This document shows, in pieces, positions 44,976-52,900 of a DNA stretch of 64,000 bases; position 1 is the stretch's first letter; each line of letters starts with the position of its first letter. Source of the stretch: Verrucomicrobiaceae bacterium UBA7681 (GTDB taxonomy: Bacteria > Verrucomicrobiota > Verrucomicrobiia > Verrucomicrobiales > Verrucomicrobiaceae); NCBI GenBank assembly GCA_002482965.1, contig DLGZ01000073.1, positions 62,001-126,000 of the forward strand, written 5' to 3'. Below the pieces are notes generated by a model, which was not told where the DNA came from, ran no database searches, and saw nothing but the letters and a program-made list of their open reading frames with translations. The position numbers and the translations under genes were made by a program.

Positions 44976-45203
44976 TCAGTTTTCACGCCCCGCTATAATG
45001 CGTGATTTCACCTCTTCCCAAGCGGCAAGAGCCTCAGGACTGGCCTCATGGTCCGCCAGACGCCGATCCAGTAGTTTCAATACGGCAGCCTCGTCCATCA
45101 CCTCAGCGTCCTCGGCATCGGCGGCGTTCCAAAGCTCCTCTGCCAGCATCCGCTTGTCGCGGGAACTGAGCTGCTGGACAACGGGCAGCGTTTCCAAAAT
45201 CAT
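44976..45203 (-). CDS. orphan addiction-module antitoxin-like protein
   Basis: This 75-aa protein has the usual layout of the putative addiction module component family (PF09720): an N-terminal LPVVQQLSSRDKRMLAEELWNA and C-terminal HEASPEALAAWEEVKSRI. Such genes are normally followed by a RelE/ParE toxin; here moaE lies head-on 17 bp away, so the toxin is missing. Confidence 0.75.
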   Translation of the reverse strand: MILETLPVVQQLSSRDKRMLAEELWNAADAEDAEVMDEAAVLKLLDRRLADHEASPEALAAWEEVKSRIIAGREN

Positions 45204-45299
45204 GCCATTTGTTTATCCTCTCCTGCACCGCCTGACAACGTGCAAAATGATCCTTTCCCTCGTTGCCCGAACCCGTATCCCTTTCAAATTCCCCTCCCC

Positions 45300-46940
45300 A
45301 TGCCCACGCCCCCCTTTCACTATCAGGAACTCCTCGAACTCGGCACCGATGACACCGAATACCGTCTGCTGACCAGGGAACACGTCTCCGTGCAGAAATT
45401 TGGCGAGAAGGAAGTCCTCGTCGTGAATACCGAGGCTCTCACCCTGCTGGCCAACCAGGCCTTTCACGACATCAATTTCTTCCTGCGCCCCAAGCACCTC
45501 AAACAGGTGGCTGCCATCCTCGACGATCCTGAAGCCAGCGAAAACGACCGCATGGTCGCGCTGACGCTGCTTAAAAACGCCGACGTGGCATCCGCCGGAC
45601 TGCTGCCCTTCTGCCAGGACACCGGCACCGCCATCATCATGGGCAAAAAAGGCCAGCAGGTGTGGACCGGTGGCGGCGATGAAGCCGCACTCTCCAAGGG
45701 CGTCTATCTCGCCTACACCGAAAACAACCTGCGCTACTCGCAAAACGCCGCGCTGAACATGTTCGACGAAAAGAACACCGGCACCAATCTCCCAGCGCAG
45801 ATCGATCTCTACGCCACCGATGGCGAAGCCTACAAATTCCTCTTCATCGCCAAAGGCGGTGGCTCGGCCAACAAAGCCTATCTGTATCAGGAAACCCGCG
45901 CCGTGCTCAATCCGAAGAGCATCGTGAAGTTCCTCAGCGATAAGATGGTCTCCCTCGGCACCGCCGCCTGCCCCCCCTACCACCTGACCTTCGTCATCGG
46001 CGGCACCTCCGCGGAATCGACGATGAAGCACGTCAAACTGGCCTCCACCAAGTACTACGACAACCTTCCGACCACCGGCAACGAACACGGCCGCGCCTTC
46101 CGCGATGTCGAACTTGAAGCCCAGATGCTTCAAGCCGCGCGCGAGTGCGGCATCGGCGCGCAGTTCGGCGGCAAATACTTCGCACTGGATGTGCGCATCA
46201 TCCGCCTGCCACGCCACGGCGCCTCCCTGCCCATCGGCATCGGCGTCTCCTGCTCCGCAGACCGTCAGGCCAAAGGCAAGATCACCAAGGATGGCGTCTT
46301 CATCGAGAAGCTCGAAACCAATCCCCTGCCCTACATCCCCGAGGAGCTGCGCCACCGCAAAGACACCAACGCCGTGCGTATCGACACCAACCGCCCGATG
46401 GCCGAGATCCGCGCCGAGCTCAGCAAGTATCCCACCACCACCCGCCTCCTCATCAACGGCCCCATCATCGTCGCGCGTGACATCGCCCATGCGAAGCTCA
46501 AGGAGCTGATCGATTCCGGCAAGCCCCTCCCCGACTACTTCAAGAACCACCCCGTGTACTACGCCGGCCCGGCCAAAACCCCCGCCGGCATGCCCAGCGG
46601 CAGCTTCGGCCCCACCACCGCAGGGCGCATGGACAGCTACGTCGATCTCTTCCAAAGCCACGGTGGCAGCATGATCATGATCGCCAAAGGCAACCGCGGC
46701 CAGCAGGTCACCGACGCCTGCAAAAAGCACGGCGGCTTCTACCTCGGTAGCATCGGCGGCCCCGCCGCCATCCTCGCCAAGGAAAACATCAAAAAGGTCG
46801 AAGTCGTCGAGTTCGCCGAACTCGGCATGGAAGCCATCTGGAAGATCGAAGTCGAAGACTTCCCCGCCTTCATCCTCATCGACGACAAAGGAAACGACTT
46901 CTTCCAGACCGTCGGGCCTGGCTGCTCGGTGAAGCATTGA
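45300..46940 (+). CDS. class I fumarate hydratase (iron-sulfur)
   Basis: The 546-aa enzyme interconverts fumarate and malate. The start is ATG 45300 (MPTPPFHYQELLEL), preferred because it aligns with family N-termini. It has the class I alpha part (LLPFCQDTGTAIIMGKKG; GGGSANKAYLYQ) and beta part (GPIIVARDIAHAKLKELI, YYAGPAKTPAGMPSGSFGPTTAGRMD) in one chain, like FumA/FumB. Candidate cluster ligands are the Cys in PFCQDTG, in AACPPYH and in GVSCSADRQ. Length is normal. The small gene 7 bp downstream may be cotranscribed. Confidence 0.94.
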   Translation: MPTPPFHYQELLELGTDDTEYRLLTREHVSVQKFGEKEVLVVNTEALTLLANQAFHDINFFLRPKHLKQVAAILDDPEASENDRMVALTLLKNADVASAGLLPFCQDTGTAIIMGKKGQQVWTGGGDEAALSKGVYLAYTENNLRYSQNAALNMFDEKNTGTNLPAQIDLYATDGEAYKFLFIAKGGGSANKAYLYQETRAVLNPKSIVKFLSDKMVSLGTAACPPYHLTFVIGGTSAESTMKHVKLASTKYYDNLPTTGNEHGRAFRDVELEAQMLQAARECGIGAQFGGKYFALDVRIIRLPRHGASLPIGIGVSCSADRQAKGKITKDGVFIEKLETNPLPYIPEELRHRKDTNAVRIDTNRPMAEIRAELSKYPTTTRLLINGPIIVARDIAHAKLKELIDSGKPLPDYFKNHPVYYAGPAKTPAGMPSGSFGPTTAGRMDSYVDLFQSHGGSMIMIAKGNRGQQVTDACKKHGGFYLGSIGGPAAILAKENIKKVEVVEFAELGMEAIWKIEVEDFPAFILIDDKGNDFFQTVGPGCSVKH

Positions 46941-46947
46941 GTTTCGC

Positions 46948-47220
46948 ATGAAAACTCCAACAGCCTTGTTTCAAGATCTGCCCGCACACTGGCAGGTTAG
47001 GCTGTTGGAGCATCTGCGCGGCATCGGGCGGGATCATCTCAGCGCGGGAGACTTTCCGTGCAACAGCACGCTCGTTGTACGATTCGAGGATGATTCAGAG
47101 GTCCGATTTCGATATGCCTTCGCCATTCGCGATGAAGATCTCGGTGAGATCGGCGTCTTTACCGAGCATTGCGGCTACCATATCTTTCCAAGCGGAGGAG
47201 CTGTAATTGAGGTTGCGTAA
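46948..47220 (+). CDS. small conserved-looking protein of unknown function
   Basis: The 90-aa protein (MKTPTALFQDLPAHWQVRLLEHLRGIG...) has an amphipathic N-terminal helix followed by strands (STLVVRFEDDSEVRFRYAF, GEIGVFTEHCGYHIFP). No known family was recognised. It starts 7 bp after the fumarase stop, so probably on the same transcript. Reading frame and position support a real gene; function is open. Confidence 0.6.
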   Translation: MKTPTALFQDLPAHWQVRLLEHLRGIGRDHLSAGDFPCNSTLVVRFEDDSEVRFRYAFAIRDEDLGEIGVFTEHCGYHIFPSGGAVIEVA

Positions 47221-47233
47221 AGCTGACCGTCGC

Positions 47234-47347
47234 CGAGCCGGAGGCTCGCAAGAAATTAGCCGGTGGTGAAGGGAGCGCAGCGACCGGGAACCACCGGACA
47301 GTAACAGCCTCACCGCTTTCAAAAGGGATGCGCCCCGGCAGGGGCGC
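47234..47347. repeat. structured intergenic repeat candidate (three hairpins)
   Basis: The 225-bp gap 47221-47445 has three dyads: CGAGCC-gga-GGCTCG (47234-47248), CCGGTGGT (47260-47267) with ACCACCGG (47290-47297), and GCGCCCC-ggca-GGGGCGC (47330-47347). The spacer of the second contains GGGAGCGCAGCGACCG. It resembles intergenic repeats I recall from Planctomycetes and Verrucomicrobia, but I could not compare copies. No protein-like frame was found. Confidence 0.5.
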
Positions 47348-47445
47348 GAGAAGCCTACGCATATCGCCAAGGTGCGAACGGAGCATGTGACAGCCCGGTT
47401 GAAAATGGGAGTTTAATTCTCTCTCAAACAGCGTTCCCATCATCC

Positions 47446-48234
47446 ATGCACAATCCCCCCATCCGCGTCACCATCTGGAACGAATTCGTTCACGAACGCC
47501 AAAATCCCACCGTCGCTGCCATCTATCCCAACGGCATCCATGGCGCGCTGGCGGAAGCGCTGTCAAAGCACGGCGATTTCCACGTCCACACCGCCACTCT
47601 CGATGAACCCGAGCAAGGTCTGCCCCCTGTGGTGCTGGATCAAACCGACGTGCTCCTCTGGTGGGGCCATGCGGCGCATGATCAAGTGAGTGATGAACTC
47701 GTCACCCGCGTACAGGAACGGGTGCTCGCCGGCATGGGGCTGATCGTTTTGCACTCTGGCCATTTCTCCAAGGTCTTCAAACGCCTCATGGGCACAAGCT
47801 GCGCCCTGTGCTGGCGCGAAGCAGGCGAGCGCGAGCGCGTATGGAAAATCAATCCCGGCCACCCCATCGCCGCCGGCATCGGGGACTGCATCGAGATCGA
47901 ACAATCCGAAATGTATGGCGAACCCTTCGGCATCCCCACACCGGACGAACTGATCTTCGTCTCCTGGTTCCAAGGCGGCGAAGTGATGCGCAGCGGGGCC
48001 ACGTGGACACGCGGCAGCGGTCGCATCTTTTACTTCAGCCCCGGCCACGAAGTGTATCCCATCTACCACCTGCCGGACGTGCAGCGTGTCATCGCCAACG
48101 GCATCCGCTGGGCACGCCCGCAAGGAGCGGCGGCCAATTCGCCTCGCCACGTGCCAGTGGAGCAGGCACGCGAGAAGATCGAAGTACGCGGTGGCACCGT
48201 GCACCAAGAAGACGGCCAGCTGGCCGGGCATTAG
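47446..48234 (+). CDS. ThuA-like domain protein
   Basis: This 262-aa protein of the trehalose-utilisation ThuA/class I glutamine amidotransferase-like fold has RVTIWNEFVHER, YPNGIHGALAEALSKH, DVLLWWGHAAHDQV, GLIVLHSGHFSKVFKRLMG and GSGRIFYFSPGHEVYPIYH. There is no signal peptide. The family has been linked to oxidation of sugars to 3-keto sugars, fitting the DUF1080 gene elsewhere in the window, but the true reaction is not known. Single gene; the acyl-CoA synthetase gene converges on it 3 bp away. Confidence 0.9.
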   Translation: MHNPPIRVTIWNEFVHERQNPTVAAIYPNGIHGALAEALSKHGDFHVHTATLDEPEQGLPPVVLDQTDVLLWWGHAAHDQVSDELVTRVQERVLAGMGLIVLHSGHFSKVFKRLMGTSCALCWREAGERERVWKINPGHPIAAGIGDCIEIEQSEMYGEPFGIPTPDELIFVSWFQGGEVMRSGATWTRGSGRIFYFSPGHEVYPIYHLPDVQRVIANGIRWARPQGAAANSPRHVPVEQAREKIEVRGGTVHQEDGQLAGH

Positions 48235-48237
48235 GGG

Positions 48238-49809
48238 CTACTGCGCAGCAATGTTCGCCCGCCCGCCGCGCAGCACGTACTTCTGAATTTTCCCCGTCGC
48301 AGTCTTCGGCAGCTCGGCAATAAACTCAAAGCCGTGAGGCACTTTGAAGTGGGCCAAATGCTCGCGACAGAACAGCCTCAGTTCCTCAGGCGTGGTGGCA
48401 GCACCAGGCTTGAGGACAATGAATGCCTGCGGTGTTTCACCCCATTTTTCATGCGGCAAGCCGACAACAGCGGATTCCTGCACCGCAGGATGGCGCAGGA
48501 GCACGCCCTCGACCTCGACGGAGGAGATGTTTTCGCCACCGCTGATGATGATGTCCTTCCACCGGTCGCGAATTTCGATGTAGCCGTCCGGGTGCACCAC
48601 AGCGGCATCTCCGCTGTAAAACCAGCCGTTGCGGATGGCCTTCGCGGTGGCGGAGGGGTCGTTGTAATAGCCTTTCATCACGGCATTACCGCGAATGATG
48701 ATCTCGCCCATCGCAGCGCCATCCTTGGCGACCTCGCAGCCCTCATCGTCAACAACCCGGACCTCGGCATTCGCGAGGTATTCTACGCCCTGCCGGGCCT
48801 TGATCACAGCGCGAGCCTGCGGAGTGAGCTGCGCGTGCTCAGGCCGCGACTCACTGATTGTGACGATAGGCGACACCTCCGTGAGCCCATACACATGCGT
48901 AATGTCCCAGCCGAGTTCCCCTTCCATGCGCTCAATGGTGGCGGCGGCAGGCGGAGCCCCGGCAGTAATAACGCGCACACCACGGGGTGCTTTCTGGCGG
49001 AGGTCCTCCGGCGCATTGGCCATGCCGATGAGCACGGTCGGCGCGGCACACAGCAGAGTGACACCTTCCCTTGAGATCGCTTCGAAAATGAGCCGTGGGT
49101 CCGCCTTCGGCAGGCAGACATGGCGGCCACCCACGGCAGTGACGGTCCACACAAAAGTCCAGCCATTGGCATGAAACATGGGCAGCACCCAAAGGTAGCG
49201 GTCCGCGCTCGTGATGTGGGTATGCATGAGATGGCCCATGATGTTGAAGGCCGTGTTGCGATGCGTGACCATGACCCCTTTCGGATTCGCCGTGGTGCCG
49301 CTGGTATAGTTCAGCGCGATCATCTCCGTCTCGCAGATTTCAGCAGCCGTGAAATCGGTGGTGGAAGCTGCCAGCGCGACCTCGTAATCAATCCACCCAG
49401 CCTTGCTGCCCGTCAGAGCCACAAACCGCTCCACCCCGGGCACCTGATCGCGGATGGAATCCACTGCATCAAGGTAGTCCGCATGCACACACACGACACA
49501 GGCGCCGCTGTGCTTCAAAATGTAGGCAAAGTCAGTAGCAGTGAGACGAAAGTTGATCGGAACAATGACAGCCCCAATCTGCGGGACGGCATAAAACGCC
49601 TCCAAATGAGAATGCGTGTTCGGCGCGATGGTCGCCACGCGCTCCCCAGGCTGCACCCCGAGCTGCTGCAGCGCCGCCGACCAGCGGTCGCAGCGCTCAA
49701 AGAATTCACGGTAGGTAAAGCGGCGCTCGCCATCTACCACGGCCTCCCGGTCAGCATAAAGTCGTCGGGCACGGCGGGCGAAATCAAGAGGCGAGAGCGG
49801 CGTTTCCAT
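48238..49809 (-). CDS. AMP-forming acyl-CoA synthetase
   Basis: This 523-aa ANL-superfamily enzyme has P-loop YTSGTTANPKGVMVTH, A4/A5 region VYGLTEVSP, GWFYSGDAA, hinge DRWKDIIISGGENIS and the catalytic Lys in PKTATGKIQKYVLR. The start is METPLSPLDF (49809), since the upstream frame has no support. It activates a carboxylic acid to its CoA ester through an adenylate; medium- or long-chain fatty acids are most likely from similarity to the LCFACS/MCFACS group. No fatty-acid operon surrounds it. Confidence 0.93.
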   Translation of the reverse strand: METPLSPLDFARRARRLYADREAVVDGERRFTYREFFERCDRWSAALQQLGVQPGERVATIAPNTHSHLEAFYAVPQIGAVIVPINFRLTATDFAYILKHSGACVVCVHADYLDAVDSIRDQVPGVERFVALTGSKAGWIDYEVALAASTTDFTAAEICETEMIALNYTSGTTANPKGVMVTHRNTAFNIMGHLMHTHITSADRYLWVLPMFHANGWTFVWTVTAVGGRHVCLPKADPRLIFEAISREGVTLLCAAPTVLIGMANAPEDLRQKAPRGVRVITAGAPPAAATIERMEGELGWDITHVYGLTEVSPIVTISESRPEHAQLTPQARAVIKARQGVEYLANAEVRVVDDEGCEVAKDGAAMGEIIIRGNAVMKGYYNDPSATAKAIRNGWFYSGDAAVVHPDGYIEIRDRWKDIIISGGENISSVEVEGVLLRHPAVQESAVVGLPHEKWGETPQAFIVLKPGAATTPEELRLFCREHLAHFKVPHGFEFIAELPKTATGKIQKYVLRGGRANIAAQ

Positions 49810-49903
49810 AGAAGCTTTCCCAGCATACCCAAGGGCAGCAGCTGAAGACCAGAGAAAACAGCGGCTCACCAAATTCAGGCGCCTGAGTTAGGAGGCACGC
49901 ATT

Positions 49904-52900
49904 TCACAAAAACCGCGCCGTCTCGCTCCCCTTGCACTTCTTCACCTGCTCCGGCGTGCCCGCAGCCACCAGCTTCCCACCTTCGGGCCCAGCTTCCGGC
50001 CCAATATCGATGAGAAAATCCGCTTCCGCATAAACATCCGGATGATGCTCAATAACCACCACCGTGTGTCCTTCATCCACGAGGCGGTGCAGCACATCAA
50101 TCAAACGCGCCACGTCCTGCATGTGCAGGCCGATGGTCGGCTCTTCGATAAGATACAAATTCCGCTTCCCGGCCACGGTGATGCCCTTCAGTCGCTCCTT
50201 GTTCGTGCGTCCATCGCCACTGCGAAGTTCCGTGACAAGCTTGATGCGCTGCGCCTCGCCACCGCTGAGCGTGGGACTCGGCTGCCCGAGCTGAAGATAG
50301 CCCAGACCCGTATCAGCCAGCAGCTTGAGCGGACGCGCGATCTTCTGCACCGGCGCGAAAAAGTCCGCCGCCTCCGTGATGCTCATGCGCAGCACATCGC
50401 CGATGTGCTTGCCGTTGTATTCGATCTCCAGCGTGGATGAATTGAAGCGCAGCCCATTGCAGGCCTCGCAATGCACACGCGTGGTCGGCAGGAAGGCCAT
50501 CTCCACCTTGATCTCCCCATTGCCGCCGCAGGTTTCGCAGCGCCCGCCTTCGGTGTTGAAGGAGAAGCGGCTCGCCGTGTAGCCACGCGTACGTGCCAGC
50601 GGCACCTGCGCAAACAGAGCTCGAATGTCATCAAGAATGCCCACATACGTCGCCGGGCACGAGCGGCTGGTCTTGCCAATGGGCGATTGATCCACCTCAT
50701 GCACCGTCTGCAGATTTTCGAAGCCGCTGATCGTCTTCCACGCCTTCACGACCTTGATCTTCGACTTGCTGATCTTCTCGCGCACCGCCGGCGAAAGCGC
50801 TCCATGCATGAACGAACTTTTCCCACTGCCGCTCACGCCCGTCAGCACCGTGAGACGACCGAGCGGGATAGATACATCAATGTTCTTCAAATTGTTCGCC
50901 GTCGCGCCTGTCACGCGCAGCCAGCCTTCTTTCGCTTTCAACGCTGGCAGTGCCCGGCGTGAGCCACGCACAGGGTGCTTCAAAGGCGTGCGCAGGCTCG
51001 CTCCCGTGACGCTGTTCTTGTTCTTCAAGATCTGCGCCATCGTGCCTTGCGCCACGATCTGACCGCCAAATTTGCCCGCACCCGGCCCCAGATCGAGAAT
51101 CGTGTCCGCACGCCTCATCGTCTCATCATCGTGCTCCACAACCAGCAGCGAGTTGCCCTTGTCCCGCAGCGCCATCAGCGTGTCGAGCAGCTTCTCATTG
51201 TCGCGCGGATGCAGACCAATCGTCGGCTCATCCAGCACATACAATACGCCACGCAGATTGCTGCCAAGCTGCGCCGACAAGCGGATGCGCTGAGCTTCAC
51301 CGCCGCTGAGTGTGTCCGCACTGCGGTTGAGCTGCAGATACCCCAGCCCCACCTCCTGCATGAACTTCAGGCGCTGGGAGATCTCCTTCACGATGTCGAG
51401 CGCGATGATGCCCTCCGTGCCTTCGAACTCAAACTTCGACAGCAGTTTGCCCGCATCTCCCGCGGTCAATCCCGCGAACTGCTGAATCTTCGTCCCCTGC
51501 AGTTGCACGGCACGGCCGATCTCATTGATGCGGCTGCCCTGGCAGCTTGGGCAAATCTCACGCGGCTTCTCTCCCTCATCAGCCGCGCTTTCAAAACGCC
51601 GCTCCTCTTCGAGCTCAGCCTCCAGAACTGAGACATCCGGCTGCCGGTCGCTCAGATCCGTTTTGTGGCCCTTCAGGCCAAAGCCACGGCAGTCTTTGCA
51701 CCAGCCATGCGGGCTGTTGAAGCTGAACAAACGCGGATCCAGTTCTTCAAACGACAGTCCGCACGAAGGGCAGCTCATCTCTGTGCTCAGCACGTGCATC
51801 GTCTTGTCATTCAGCCGCAGCTTGATTGTGCCCTTGCCCATCTTCAGCGCCGACTCGATCAGCGGCCGCAGTTTCTCCGCGTCATCGCTCTTGCCCACTT
51901 TGCCGATCACCGCATCAATGGTGTGCTCCTTAAAGCGCTCCAGGCGCTGGAAGCCCGCCGTGTCGCGAAACTCACCATCGACCAGCAGCGTCTCGATGCC
52001 ATGCTTGCTCGCATGCTCCGCCACCTCGCTGTGGAAGCCTTTGCGTGCCTTGATCAGCGGCGCCAGCAGATGCCCGCCACCGCTGCGCAGATGCTGCTGC
52101 ACCGTTTTCAGAATGGCCTGCACACTCTGCTTCTTCACCGGCACATTGCATGACGGGCAGTACTGCGTGCCCAGCTTGGCAAACAGCAGGCGGAAGAAGT
52201 GATACACCTCCGTCACCGTCGCCACCGTCGACTTGCCACCGCCGCGCGAGATACGCTGCTCGATGGCCACCGTCGGCGGCACGCCCGTGATCAGATCCAC
52301 CTCCGGCTTCTCCATCTGCTCCACAAACGTCCGCGCATACACCGACATGCTGTCCAGAAAGCGCCGCTGCCCTTCCGCAAAGATCAGATCAAACGCCAGC
52401 GATGACTTTCCAGAACCGCTCAGTCCCGTCACCACCACAAACTCATCCCGCGGAATATCCAGCGAGATGTTTTTTAGATTGTGCTCACGTGCGCCGCGAA
52501 TGCTGATCGTGTTGCTGGTCTCCTGCGGCAGCGAGAGTTCTCTCCTCGGAGTCTCCGCCACACGGCTTGCCTCATGTCCCTTCGAACCTGAAAGCAGTTC
52601 ATGGAGATAACGCCCGGTATGCGAAGCCGCACATTCCGCCACTTCTTCCGGCGTCCCCGCAATCACCAAACCTCCGCCCGCCTCTCCACCTTCCGGGCCC
52701 AGATCAATGACCCAGTCAGCGCATTTGATGACTTCCAGATTGTGCTCAATCACAAGAAGGCTGTGCCCTTCATCAACAAGACGCTGCAGCAGTTTCACCA
52801 GCAGCGCGATGTCATCAAAGTGCAGGCCCGTCGTCGGTTCATCCAGCAACAGCAAACTGCCAGTCGCGCTACCCGCTGGATTTTCGATCAAATGGCCAAT

